Positions 17,701-25,706 of a stretch of 64,000 bases of DNA are shown here, piece by piece; the first letter of the stretch is position 1; every line of letters begins with the position of its first letter. The translations under genes were made by a program, and so were the position numbers. The stretch spans positions 1,218,927 to 1,282,926 of the forward strand of contig NZ_ML974127.1 of assembly GCF_004765815.2 (NCBI RefSeq), in the 5' to 3' direction. This stretch comes from Halorussus salinus (GTDB lineage Archaea; Halobacteriota; Halobacteria; Halobacteriales; Haladaptataceae). Below the pieces are notes generated by a model. It did no database searches. It was not told the DNA's origin and saw only the letters and a program-made list of their open reading frames with translations.

Positions 17701-19521
17701 TCACGCGATCTCCTCGCGCGGGCCGCGCTGGTCGCCCCACAGGCCGCCACTGGCCTGCGGAGATTCTGAATAGCGCATTCCGTCGAACCACATTTCCGTC
17801 GTTCCGCCGCCGCCCCACGAGTCGCCGTAGCCCGCGAGGTAGATGGTCGATACGTCGATTCCTTCGGCCATCTCGACGGTAGCAGTCCACTCGTAATCGT
17901 GTTCCGTGTACGAGAAGGTCGCTGTCGCAGTCGAGGGTGTCTCGTCCCAGTCGAACGAAACGTCGACGTGGACCCACTCTGCGTAGCTGTCACCTGAATC
18001 GATCTCTGTCGTCGCACCGTCGAGAACAAACTGCGGGTTGTCGGTCGCAGTCCCGAGTTCCCAGTTTCCGTCCGAGTTCTGGAACCGGACGCCGCCACCG
18101 TTCTGATTGAACTTTGGCTCCCAGTAGTAGTAGTCGAAGCCATCAATTCGAGTCCCGGTCGGATTCAACTCCTTCGAGGCGGCCGTCGCGCTGGTGCTAC
18201 TGAGTTTCCCGGCTTGAGTTCCGTCGTAAGCGTGGCTTGAGTCCTGGGACAGTCTCCAACCGGACCAGTCACCAACTCCGTCTTCGAATGCTTCAAATCG
18301 TGTCGAGACTGGCTCCTGCGCGGACAATTGGGGGTCGCCCCAACCGCCCTTCAGGTCGCCGAACAGGAGTTGGTCGTCCGGCACGGCGCGCTTGTAGGCG
18401 GTCAGGTTGAGTTCGACGCCGACCTGCTCGGCGAGGTCCACGATTTGGGTGATGGTGGCCTCCTCGTCGGCGGCCCGCGAGTCGATGCGCGAGACCTCTT
18501 GGCTGAGGCCGACGAGCGTGTCCAACACGCCGTCGGAGTTCTCCGCGAGCTTGATTTCCGTGCGGTCCTCTCGCCACTGGTAGGTGATCTCGGCGACTCG
18601 GAAGTCCCGATTGACGCCCTGCTCCGGCACGACGACGCTGGTCACGTCGCCGGGAGTCACGCCGAACGCGCCCCACGTCTGCAGGGTGCCCGTCAGGACC
18701 GCGCTCCGGTCGTTCAGAATCTGGCGGGCCTTCTGCTCGGCGGTCGTCGCGTCGGCGATCTCGGGGTAGGTCTTGGTCTCGCCGACGACGACCGGCGTCT
18801 CGCGGCCGAGTTCGTCGGCGAGTTCCTGCTGGCTGGCGCGGTCCTGCACGGACACCGCGCCGGTGTCCTGCTCCTCGCCGTAGTAGAGCGTGACCTTGTT
18901 GACCTCTCGCTTGCCGTCCTCCGAGAAGTTCGCCTCGTCGTAGGCTCCCGCGGGGAAGTTCCGAGGAGCTTCGTTGGCGGCCGAGTCGCGCGGTCGGAAG
19001 AAGAACACGCCCTCGTCGGTCGCGCCGAAGTCCTCGCCAGCGGACTTCGCGGCGAGTTCCGCGACCACCTCGTCGAGGCGCTCGCCCTTCCAGTCCCGAC
19101 CGACCGGCTCGTCGTTGACGACTTCGACCTCGGCTCCGTCCGCCCAGTCGAGCGGCGTCAGGTCGGTTATCAGGAGCTTCAGGACGCTCTCGATGCCGTC
19201 GCCGTCGAAGGCGCGGAACACCTGTCGCTTCCGGAGCCAAAAGTCGTGCGACAGGATTTCCAGCGTCGTCGCGTCCTGCTCGGTCGTGGTGTTGATGACG
19301 AACCCGCCGAACCGCTGGCGGAACTGTTCGCCGTCCCGGCGCACGTCCAACTCGACCGGCGTCGGTTGGGGGTACTCCTCGGCTTTCGCTCCGTCCGGGT
19401 CGTCGAGAACCGCCGTCGCCTGCCGCGCGAACCGGTTGTAGGCGTCGGTCACTTCCACGTCGAGGAGCGCGTCGTCCGCGACGCCGTCGTTGACGCGCCG
19501 GAGTCGCCACTCGACGCCCAT
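17701..19521 (-). CDS. Tail hub protein with C-terminal lectin-like domain (module 1)
   Basis: 606 aa. The N-terminal 390 residues look like a baseplate hub (gp27/gpD-like) with 'GGFVINTTTEQDATTLEIL' and 'ARQILNDRSAVLTGTLQTWG'. It is followed by a coiled-coil stretch ('LSQEVSRIDSRAADEEATI'). Residues about 405-590 form a separate jelly-roll domain: 'FEDGVGDWSGW', 'GGGVRFQNSDGNWELG', 'EWVHVDVSFDWDE' and 'MWFDGMRYSE', which resembles concanavalin/LamG-type sugar-binding folds. The same domain occurs at the N-terminus of the fibre at 29113. It would sit at the tail tip and bind the cell surface. It overlaps the upstream gene by one base. Confidence 0.75.
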   Translation of the reverse strand: MGVEWRLRRVNDGVADDALLDVEVTDAYNRFARQATAVLDDPDGAKAEEYPQPTPVELDVRRDGEQFRQRFGGFVINTTTEQDATTLEILSHDFWLRKRQVFRAFDGDGIESVLKLLITDLTPLDWADGAEVEVVNDEPVGRDWKGERLDEVVAELAAKSAGEDFGATDEGVFFFRPRDSAANEAPRNFPAGAYDEANFSEDGKREVNKVTLYYGEEQDTGAVSVQDRASQQELADELGRETPVVVGETKTYPEIADATTAEQKARQILNDRSAVLTGTLQTWGAFGVTPGDVTSVVVPEQGVNRDFRVAEITYQWREDRTEIKLAENSDGVLDTLVGLSQEVSRIDSRAADEEATITQIVDLAEQVGVELNLTAYKRAVPDDQLLFGDLKGGWGDPQLSAQEPVSTRFEAFEDGVGDWSGWRLSQDSSHAYDGTQAGKLSSTSATAASKELNPTGTRIDGFDYYYWEPKFNQNGGGVRFQNSDGNWELGTATDNPQFVLDGATTEIDSGDSYAEWVHVDVSFDWDETPSTATATFSYTEHDYEWTATVEMAEGIDVSTIYLAGYGDSWGGGGTTEMWFDGMRYSESPQASGGLWGDQRGPREEIA

Positions 19522-20018
19522 CAGCGGGGCACCCCCACGACGAACTGCACCGAGTACTCGAACCGCGAGAGACCGCCTTGCGACGGCGGTTCGATGGAGG
19601 CGATTTGGACGGCGGGGTAGACGCCGCTCTCGATGTCCACCTCCGCGGTCGATTCGGCGGTGTACTCGTCGCTCCCTTCGTAGAGGTAGAACGGACCGCC
19701 GACCTGCGTCGCGTAGTGGACCAACCGATTGACCTGCTGGCGGGCCGTCGCGGGCGCAGCGCCGACCATCGACTCCACGTCGGCGCGGTGGGCGTCGGGC
19801 AGTCGGTCCGACTCCTCGAAGACGCCCTGAATCGAGAGTTCGTGGCTGTACTGTCGGTTGTCGCGGGCCACGGTCGGCCGGTCGGTCGCGCGCTCGGCCG
19901 TGAAGAGGTCGTTGTCGAAGCTCGGCTGGACCTCGAAGTTCGGCGCGAAGTAGGCCACGACCTCGTTCGGGGCGCTCTCGCGTGGCTTTTCGAGCCTGAC
20001 TTCGGTGTGGTCGGCCAT
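19521..20018 (-). CDS. Distal-tail/baseplate adaptor protein (module 1)
   Basis: 165 aa between tape measure and hub, the position of the distal tail protein in siphoviruses. Mixed alpha/beta: 'VAYFAPNFEVQPSFDN', 'QYSHELSIQGVFEES', a helix around 'VESMVGAAPATARQQVNRL', and C-terminal strands 'RFEYSVQFVVGVPR'. The middle 'PFYLYEGSDEY' and overall order resemble baseplate adaptors that carry a peptidoglycan- or core-binding fold. It directly abuts the tape-measure gene (stop at 20019, start at 20018). Confidence 0.65.
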   Translation of the reverse strand: MADHTEVRLEKPRESAPNEVVAYFAPNFEVQPSFDNDLFTAERATDRPTVARDNRQYSHELSIQGVFEESDRLPDAHRADVESMVGAAPATARQQVNRLVHYATQVGGPFYLYEGSDEYTAESTAEVDIESGVYPAVQIASIEPPSQGGLSRFEYSVQFVVGVPR

Positions 20019-21515
20019 CTACGACCTCCTCCCGAAGCGTTGGGCGAACTCGTCGGCGACGCCTTCGGCGGTCTTCTCGGCGTTGGCGCGGGCGGTGCTT
20101 CCGCCGCGCATCTGGACCGCACCGGCCTCGACGGTGACGTTGACGTTCGTCCGCGCACCGCTCGCGGCCGCGGACTGAAGACCGAACGAAGCTCCTCGAT
20201 GGGGTGAGACGACGCCCGAAAGCTGACTCGCTTCACGCGCCATTCCCCGCGAGAAGTGGTCCACGAGGTCAGACCCCCAGCGCTGGGCCATCCGGTCGTT
20301 CTCCACGCGGTCGAACGAGATAGCGCCCTGCACCGTGTTCTTGAGGTCGTTTACCTTCCGGCGGAACTGGCCTATCTTGTCGTCGATGCCGGAGACGAAC
20401 TCCGAGATGAGGTCTTTACCCCAACGCCACGCGGACTCGGCGAAGGCACCGAGCGTGCCGGTTACCTTCTGTTTCAGTTTGTCCAGCCGCTTCGTGAGTG
20501 CCTTCGTCTTCGCCTTCAGTCCGGCGACGAACTTCTTCACGAGGTCCTTCGCCCACGTGAGCGCGGACTCGGTGAGACTCTTTAGCGCCTTTTTCACTTT
20601 CGCTGCGAGTCCGGCGACCTTCTTTTTCGTCTCCGTGACGAACGTCCGGACAGCGCCAAGCGCGGAGTTCCAGACCCGTTTCAGCTTTCGAACGCCAGTT
20701 CTAACGACGTTCGTAATGGCCGTGAGGGCCTTCGCTATCACGTTCTTGGCGAACGTAAACGCGGTCTGTGCCGCCGTCACGAGGAGGTTCAGGGTTCGCT
20801 TCCAGAACGCCAGCGTGAACGTCAAGTAGCCGATGACGAGGGATTTGATGGCACCGAAGACGGCTCTGACGCCGGTCTTGAGCGCCTCCCCCGCGGCCTT
20901 CCAGACTCGGGGCAGGAAGCTGGTGAACGTCTCCCAAAACGACTTGACGAAGGCGATGGTTCCTGTGATGAAGTTCTTCAGCCAGTTGAACACCTGCTTG
21001 GCGATTGTCCGTATGCCGAACAGATTGTTCTTCCAGACTGCGTACAGGATCGCGACGATGGCGATTACCGCCAGCACCGGACCGAGGAGTCCGCCGAGGA
21101 CCGCCGCGACGCCGCCGAGCGCACTGGCGACCGTCGTGGCCGCGGTCGTCACCAGCACGAGGCCCGAGACGAGGGCGAACGCGATGCCGACGAAGTCTTT
21201 GACCGGTCCCGGCATCGACTGGAAGGTCTTGACTGCGGACTTGATACCGTCGGCGAGCAGTCGGAAGGCCGGAACGAGCGACGAACCGAGCGTCTCGGCG
21301 AGTCCGTCGAGCGTCTTGTTGATACGAGTAACCTGCTTTTCGAGCTTCGGCGAGTTCTTGATTATTCGCTTCCAGACGCCGACCAGCTTTTTGCTGACCG
21401 ACGTCATCGCTTGGCTCTGGGCCTGCGACGGTGCCGTCAATCGGTTCTGAGCCCGCTTGCTCGCTCGACCCGCCCGCCGCGCGTACTTCTGGACCGTGCT
21501 GTTCACGCCGCTCAT
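20019..21515 (-). CDS. Tail tape measure protein (module 1)
   Basis: 498 aa, lysine-rich and almost fully helical, with a strongly hydrophobic block (about residues 105-165, Ala/Val/Leu/Gly). C-terminal to it are repeats of about 55 residues, each with 'ESALTWAKDLVKKF' or 'ESAWRWGKDLISEF' followed by a coiled coil. This combination is typical of tape measure proteins that set tail length and open the membrane. The known proportionality of about 0.15 nm per residue suggests a tail near 75 nm. Its ATG is three bases after the stop of the frameshifted chaperone extension, the classic arrangement. Confidence 0.85.
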   Translation of the reverse strand: MSGVNSTVQKYARRAGRASKRAQNRLTAPSQAQSQAMTSVSKKLVGVWKRIIKNSPKLEKQVTRINKTLDGLAETLGSSLVPAFRLLADGIKSAVKTFQSMPGPVKDFVGIAFALVSGLVLVTTAATTVASALGGVAAVLGGLLGPVLAVIAIVAILYAVWKNNLFGIRTIAKQVFNWLKNFITGTIAFVKSFWETFTSFLPRVWKAAGEALKTGVRAVFGAIKSLVIGYLTFTLAFWKRTLNLLVTAAQTAFTFAKNVIAKALTAITNVVRTGVRKLKRVWNSALGAVRTFVTETKKKVAGLAAKVKKALKSLTESALTWAKDLVKKFVAGLKAKTKALTKRLDKLKQKVTGTLGAFAESAWRWGKDLISEFVSGIDDKIGQFRRKVNDLKNTVQGAISFDRVENDRMAQRWGSDLVDHFSRGMAREASQLSGVVSPHRGASFGLQSAAASGARTNVNVTVEAGAVQMRGGSTARANAEKTAEGVADEFAQRFGRRS

Positions 21516-21518
21516 CGC

Positions 21519-21734
21519 TTATCCCCGTCTTCCTGCGGTTCCGCGCTGTCGCTGGGCCTGTTTCTGCTCTTTCTGTTTCGCTTTCTGCTTGCCCTCCAAC
21601 ACCGCGAGATGAGCCGCATGCTCCCGAGCGGGGAGGAGACGCGGGTCGGCAGGGCACCCGTAGGCGTCCCAGAAGGCCGCGTCTTCGAGGACGCGCCGTT
21701 CGAAGACCGTCTCTGGTTCGACACGCTTCCCCTC
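21519..21734 (-). CDS. Frameshift extension of the module 1 tail chaperone (GT-type)
   Basis: 71 residues in the +1 frame relative to the chaperone gene, ending TAA at 21519. The frame opens after a TGA about 16 codons upstream of the chaperone stop and contains no ATG, GTG or TTG in a usable place, so it cannot start alone. It is nonetheless good coding sequence: 'FERRVLEDAAFWDAYGCPAD' then a basic helix with repeated K-Q-K. The 'YGCP' plus basic helix pattern fits chaperone C-terminal extensions that contact the tape measure. A +1 slip of tRNA-Gly from GGG to GGT at the chaperone stop (GGG-TGA-G, 21732-21738) would fuse it to give about 224 aa. Confidence 0.7.
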   Translation of the reverse strand, partial: EGKRVEPETVFERRVLEDAAFWDAYGCPADPRLLPAREHAAHLAVLEGKQKAKQKEQKQAQRQRGTAGRRG

Positions 21735-22194
21735 ACCCCATCGCTTGAAACCCGTCGCGCTCCTCGACGGAGAGGGTACTCATGTCCTCGACGAGGTCTA
21801 CGAGTTCGTCTTGGACACCCGGTGGAAGCGCGTCGAGGTGGTCCTCGCGTTGCGGCTTGAACCCCTCGGGACCCGAGACGATGCCGTACTTCAGCATCGT
21901 GCGTCGAATCGCGCCGGTATCGACCTCGACCTGTGCGTCGCGTCGCCCGTTCCGTTCGACGCTGGCGGCCTGCTGTTCGACCTCGTCGCGCTCCTCGCGC
22001 GAGAGGCCCCGGAGCGTGAACTCCGCGACGCCCATCTCGGGGACCTCGACGCCGACCGTCCGGCGCTGTTCGAGCTGGCGCTCGAACCCGCTGGCGGCCT
22101 CGTCCCACGAGAGAGTCTCGTCGGCGTCCCGCGATTCGTCTGGCGATTTCCCGGACGGTACCTCGTCGGTCTTGTCGGTTGCGTGGTGGCTCAT
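21733..22194 (-). CDS. Tail assembly chaperone, short form (G-type, module 1)
   Basis: 153 aa. Acidic N-terminus, then a beta section 'VGVEVPEMGVAEFTLRGL' and helical parts with 'REERDEVEQQAASVERN' and 'QDELVDLVEDMSTLSVEE'. Located between tail tube and tape measure, the place of gpG. It would be made alone and, by frameshift, extended by the next-listed 71 residues. Its start codon lies within a 15-mer (gcgtggtggctcatgg on the plus strand) nearly identical to the repeat in the 13.9-15.5 kb zone. Confidence 0.75.
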   Translation of the reverse strand: MSHHATDKTDEVPSGKSPDESRDADETLSWDEAASGFERQLEQRRTVGVEVPEMGVAEFTLRGLSREERDEVEQQAASVERNGRRDAQVEVDTGAIRRTMLKYGIVSGPEGFKPQREDHLDALPPGVQDELVDLVEDMSTLSVEERDGFQAMG

Positions 22195-22200
22195 GGTGCG

Positions 22201-23181
22201 TTATGCGGGGGTTCGGAATTCGATTTCGGTGTCGCGGGGTGCGAGACCAATCTCCGCCTCGACGGTGCCCTCGCCCGCTTTCGGGACGGGGGCGCTCGTG
22301 ACGGTACAGTCCTTCAGGCGAATGTACATCGCGTCCTGAACCGTGGACGCGCCGGGGTTGCGGAAGAACGGAATTTCCACGTCCACGGGCGCGTCGTCCT
22401 CGGCAGCGCGCTGGTAGAGGTCGGTGTCGGTGACGTTGACCGTGATGCTCATGTCGTACTTCTCGGCGGCGGTGGTCTCGGCGACGGCGTGGGCCTCGCG
22501 GCCGTCGCCCTGATGCTGGGCCTCCAGACCGTTGTCCCACGAGAGGTCTATGCCCGAGACGGTCGCCAGCGTGTCAACGGTCGAGCCCTGCTGGTCGCTC
22601 AGGGTCACGTCACCTTTCATCCAGAAGCGGTAGGGACTCCGGCCACTCGGGACCGAGAGGTCGGTCGCGTTGTCGGCCGCGTCGTCGTACTGTCGTTTCG
22701 CCGCCAGCACCGAGAGGGTCGCCGACAGCGCCTCGCCCTGCTCGGCTTCGAGTTGGAGGCTGGCCTTGCTCCCGACGAACCACTCCTTGAGGTCGAGGTC
22801 CTCCTGACAGTGTTCGACCGTCATCGTCGGGAGTCGGTCGCTCTCGGTCACGAGGTACCGCTCGTACTCGTCGCCCGAGTCGGCGGTCCCGTCGGGGTCT
22901 TTGCTCTGCTGGGTTTTCTCCCCGAGCGCGACCTCGAAGGGCGCGTTGTGGTCGAGGACCGCGAAGGGAATCTCGAACTCGTACTCCTTCGCGTTCGGCG
23001 CGTTGACGTGCGGGCCGCGTCGCCCGCCGCCGGTCGCCATCGGCGTCACTTCGTTCGGGTTCGGAACTTCGACGTCGTCCGTGACGAGGCCGAAGTAGCT
23101 GTCGGTCGCACTCGCTTTCGAGTACGCCGCGTCTTCGATACCGTAACTCACCTGTCCGTTGTTGGCTTGGGCGTATCGCAT
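22201..23181 (-). CDS. Major tail tube protein (module 1)
   Basis: 326 aa, first gene of module 1. Beta-rich with signature features of tail tube proteins: N-terminal 'GQVSYGIEDAAYSKASATD', the strand 'PFAVLDHNAPFEVALGE', central 'SLQLEAEQGEALSATLSVLA', and C-terminal 'MYIRLKDCTVTSAPVPKAGEGTVEAEI', given here in parts. Hexamers of such proteins stack to form a flexible non-contractile tail. It starts about 40 nt after the predicted transcription start. The second tube protein at 24060-25022 has the same order and similar length but little obvious identity. Confidence 0.8.
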   Translation of the reverse strand: MRYAQANNGQVSYGIEDAAYSKASATDSYFGLVTDDVEVPNPNEVTPMATGGGRRGPHVNAPNAKEYEFEIPFAVLDHNAPFEVALGEKTQQSKDPDGTADSGDEYERYLVTESDRLPTMTVEHCQEDLDLKEWFVGSKASLQLEAEQGEALSATLSVLAAKRQYDDAADNATDLSVPSGRSPYRFWMKGDVTLSDQQGSTVDTLATVSGIDLSWDNGLEAQHQGDGREAHAVAETTAAEKYDMSITVNVTDTDLYQRAAEDDAPVDVEIPFFRNPGASTVQDAMYIRLKDCTVTSAPVPKAGEGTVEAEIGLAPRDTEIEFRTPA

Positions 23182-23331
23182 GGGTTCTCCGGGGCCGGTC
23201 GCCGCGGTCGGCGACTCGGCACCCGACTCACCCTACGTCCCGGTCTATTTATATGAGGTTTCGAGGTACGGAAAATGAAGGGTTCCAAAACCCGTTAATA
23301 TGCTACCCGAACCGAGTACGGTTGTACCGCG
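23182..23331. promoter_or_regulatory. Divergent promoter region of both tail modules
   Basis: 150 bp between the module 1 tube gene (minus) and the module 2 zinc-finger gene (plus). Minus strand: TATA-like 'catataaatag' (23245-23255) preceded by 'cgaaac'-like BRE, predicting initiation near 23222. Plus strand: 'gttaatatgc' (23294-23303) about 33 bp before the ATG at 23332, suiting a leaderless transcript. Shared location would let one regulator switch both modules together. Confidence 0.6.
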
Positions 23332-23973
23332 ATGTGCCGAAAACCCATTAATACGACCGGGAGCCAACCTGAAAGCGACGGAGCACAGCCGACCGCCGAC
23401 TCGGGCCAGCAGGCCCCTGCCTCCGGGGCGACACGCCGGACGACCCCCGGAGGTTGCCACGACTCGTCAGCCACCGCCATCGCCGACGCCCTCTTCGAGG
23501 TAGTCGAGGAGGACCATCGCATCTGCTCGAACTGCTTCGCGGTGGTGCGGGAGGCCGACGAGGTGTGGAATCGCACGGCGGCCGACCGCGACTGTGTCTC
23601 CGAACGGTCCCTGCCGACCGACCGCACGACCGAGGCGGTCGCGCCGGTCGGCCACAGTTCGATACGCCGACCTCGGCGCGTCTGCGAGTGCGGCGCGACC
23701 GACCACCGGACCCGGCTCCGGTGCGTCTCGAAGTCCGCGGCGGTCGAACGCGCCGCGAACCTCTCGACCGCGGTCGAGACACTCCGCGAGGAGTACCGTG
23801 AGGCCGACAATCCGACGCTCCGGTCGCGCGCCGAGCGGTGGGCCCACGACGCCGACGCGCTCCAGTACGCCGTTGGCGAGTTCAAGTCCCGGCCCGCCTT
23901 GCAGGACCACGACGACGCCGCTATCTACCGGCGAGCGCTCGCCGTCGCGCTCCGCCGCGCCGACTCCCGCTGA
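23332..23973 (+). CDS. Zinc-finger protein heading tail module 2
   Basis: 213 aa, ATG start, leaderless promoter. Two CxxC pairs are visible: 'ICSNCFAVV' (about residues 64-72) and 'VCECGATDH' (about 122-130) with a later Cys ('LRCVSK'); they probably form a split zinc ribbon. The N-terminus (about 45 residues) is Ser/Thr/Pro-rich and disordered. The C-terminus is helical. First gene of module 2, 86 bp before the tube gene. It could be a regulator of the module or a structural helper; no homologous function is recognised. Confidence 0.65.
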   Translation: MCRKPINTTGSQPESDGAQPTADSGQQAPASGATRRTTPGGCHDSSATAIADALFEVVEEDHRICSNCFAVVREADEVWNRTAADRDCVSERSLPTDRTTEAVAPVGHSSIRRPRRVCECGATDHRTRLRCVSKSAAVERAANLSTAVETLREEYREADNPTLRSRAERWAHDADALQYAVGEFKSRPALQDHDDAAIYRRALAVALRRADSR

Positions 23974-24059
23974 CGCACCCTCCGAGATTTCGCTTCGCCG
24001 GAGAGCGCGGCGTCGGGCATCGACTTCCGACCGACCCGCCGACTCGATTTTCGACACAC

Positions 24060-25022
24060 ATGCCAACAGGAACCACGACGCGAATCGCGTATCTGCACGA
24101 ACCGACCGACGACTACATGGGTAGCCCCACCGACACCGACTACAAGACGCCCGGTCTCGACTGCGTGGTCGAGGAGATCGGTCTCGACAACGCGCTCCGC
24201 CGGATGCGGACGCCGGGCGACGCCGAGACGACCGCGGCGCTCGCCGGGAACTTCTCCGGCGCGATTACGGTCTCCTTTACGCTCGCCAATCCGTGGTGGA
24301 AGAACCACGTCTTCGGTGGGCCGCCGACCGCGAACGGCGAGTCCAGCGCGCCCTACGCCTACGACTGGTCCGTCGCTCCCGGCGAGGTCCAGAGTTCGCG
24401 CTGGTACACCGGCATCGACTACAGCGAGGTGACCGCCGAGCGCGTCCTCAAGGGCGTCGTCTTCAGCGACATGCAGGTGAATCTGACGGCGGGCGAGCCG
24501 GTCGAAGTGACCCTGACCGGGTTCTACGGCGACGAGGAGACCAACGCGACGCTCACGCCCGGTTCCCAGCCCAGCGAGCAGGCGACCCCGCTCCGGTTCC
24601 ACGGCGGGTCGCTCTCGATTCCGGACTCCTCGACCGTCAACCGCGTGCAGTCGGCCAGCCTCTCGATGAAGACCGGCGCGCGGCCCCAGACCGACACGAG
24701 CCGCCACCCCGTCGCGGCCGTGATGGGCGCGGTCGAGACCACGCTGAACGTCCGGGATGTCGTGACCGATACCGACCAGCTCGAACTCGCGTACGGCGGT
24801 AGCTCGGCCCCCGAAACCGCGGTCGATGGTGCGAGTGCCGCGACGCTCGACCTCTCGTCCCCGGACGCGACCGGCTTGACTTACGACCTCTCGGGCGTGA
24901 CGCCCGACACCTACTCGTGGGAGCAGTGGGGCGACCTCGACGCCGACGCCATCGAGAACACGACCTACGTGGTCAACAGCGTCACCGCGACCGCCGAGTC
25001 CGACCAAAGTGAGGCGCGGTAA
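24060..25022 (+). CDS. Major tail tube protein (module 2)
   Basis: 320 aa from the ATG at 24060; the frame runs on upstream but that part lies in the 86-bp leader. Beta-rich tube fold: 'GNFSGAITVSFTLANPWW', 'GVVFSDMQVNLTAGEPVEVT', 'SASLSMKTGARP' and C-terminal 'TYVVNSVTATAES'. Position before the frameshifting chaperone matches tube proteins. It is the second tube protein of the island and is not close in sequence to the first, so the modules are not a recent duplication. Its stop overlaps the GTG of the chaperone gene. Confidence 0.75.
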   Translation: MPTGTTTRIAYLHEPTDDYMGSPTDTDYKTPGLDCVVEEIGLDNALRRMRTPGDAETTAALAGNFSGAITVSFTLANPWWKNHVFGGPPTANGESSAPYAYDWSVAPGEVQSSRWYTGIDYSEVTAERVLKGVVFSDMQVNLTAGEPVEVTLTGFYGDEETNATLTPGSQPSEQATPLRFHGGSLSIPDSSTVNRVQSASLSMKTGARPQTDTSRHPVAAVMGAVETTLNVRDVVTDTDQLELAYGGSSAPETAVDGASAATLDLSSPDATGLTYDLSGVTPDTYSWEQWGDLDADAIENTTYVVNSVTATAESDQSEAR

Positions 25023-25575
25023 CGTGACCCGAAATCCGGTTCGAATCGACATCGCCGAGGAGATCGACCGACTCGACGAACGGCTCGACGAACTGGCCGC
25101 GACCGCCGCCGAGGCGGACGAGGAGTCGGTCGAACACGAGGAGGCCGTGATGGAAGCGACCCGAATCGAGGGGCAGTTCCTCCCCGGTCTCCGGTGGGCC
25201 AGCGACGAGTTCGCGGACGCGACGGTCCGCGTCGGCGGTTTGACGACCGGCGAACGCGGCCGCGTCCTCGACCGGGTGCAGGCCGCCCAGCGCCAGCAGG
25301 TCGGCTTCGACCCCGGCGACGGCGCGCCCGAGGGACTGGCCACGCCGTTCTGGTGCGCGGCGGGCCTCGAAGACGCGCCGTTCCTCGACGGCCACGACTT
25401 CGAGGCGAAGGTCTGGGCGGTCCGGGACCTCCCGCCGCAGTTCACCGCGTGGCTGGAGCATCGCATCGACGACCTGACGACGCTCGACCACGACGCGGGA
25501 AACTCGTTCGCCGAGCGGGTCGAGGCAAAGCAGCGCCGGAGCGGGCGCGACTCCAGTACGCCAGAGCAGTCCTGA
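25009..25575 (+). CDS. Tail assembly chaperone, short form (G-type, module 2)
   Basis: 188 aa from a GTG at 25009 overlapping the tube gene; a GTG at 25024 is the alternative. Acidic helical N-terminus ('EIDRLDERLDELAATAAEAD'), then a compact domain with 'RVGGLTTGERGRVLDRVQ' and 'PPQFTAWLEHRIDDLTTLD'. After the GGGAAAC heptamer the zero frame continues only 23 residues of Ser/Arg-rich low-quality sequence before stopping, as lambda gpG ends shortly after its slip site. A fraction of ribosomes would shift -1 and make the long form. Confidence 0.8.
   Translation: MRRGNVTRNPVRIDIAEEIDRLDERLDELAATAAEADEESVEHEEAVMEATRIEGQFLPGLRWASDEFADATVRVGGLTTGERGRVLDRVQAAQRQQVGFDPGDGAPEGLATPFWCAAGLEDAPFLDGHDFEAKVWAVRDLPPQFTAWLEHRIDDLTTLDHDAGNSFAERVEAKQRRSGRDSSTPEQS
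25497..25503 (+). promoter_or_regulatory. Slippery heptamer GGGAAAC for -1 frameshift
   Basis: G GGA AAC in exact zero-frame phase (codons GGA 25498-25500 and AAC 25501-25503), the X XXY YYZ form. Lambda's G-T site is GGGAAAG. Slipping back one base leads into the frame ending at 25706, which holds the better-looking C-terminal sequence. Confidence 0.8.
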
Positions 25576-25706
25576 TGTACCGGGGCCACGACCCGCGCGA
25601 GGTTCGAGACTATGCGTCTCGGGACCTCGAACTGTTCATGGCCGCGCTCCCGGTGATTCGGGAGAAGGAAGCGACGGGAGGTGTGAGCGATGGGCCTGTT
25701 CGATGA
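25503..25706 (+). CDS. Frameshift extension of the module 2 tail chaperone (T-type)
   Basis: 67 residues read in the -1 frame after the slip site: a basic linker, then 'ERARLQYARAVLMYRGHDP' and 'YASRDLELFMAALPVIREKE', amphipathic helices typical of gpT-like domains that bind the tape measure. The fusion from 25009 is about 232 aa. An ATG at 25575 overlaps the short form's stop (TGATG), so a 43-aa product by reinitiation is an alternative, but coding quality in this frame begins well before that ATG. It overlaps the tape-measure gene by 17 bases. Confidence 0.75.
   Translation, partial: LVRRAGRGKAAPERARLQYARAVLMYRGHDPREVRDYASRDLELFMAALPVIREKEATGGVSDGPVR

Noticed and set aside
21512-21732. -1 frame after the module 1 chaperone as the true extension
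   Set aside because: It reads as an Arg/Ser/Pro-rich sequence with poor codon character, whereas the +1 frame gives a convincing protein.
25575-25706. Independent 43-aa gene after the module 2 chaperone
   Set aside because: Coding quality in that frame starts upstream of its ATG and a perfect GGGAAAC slip site is in phase; reinitiation remains possible but second choice.
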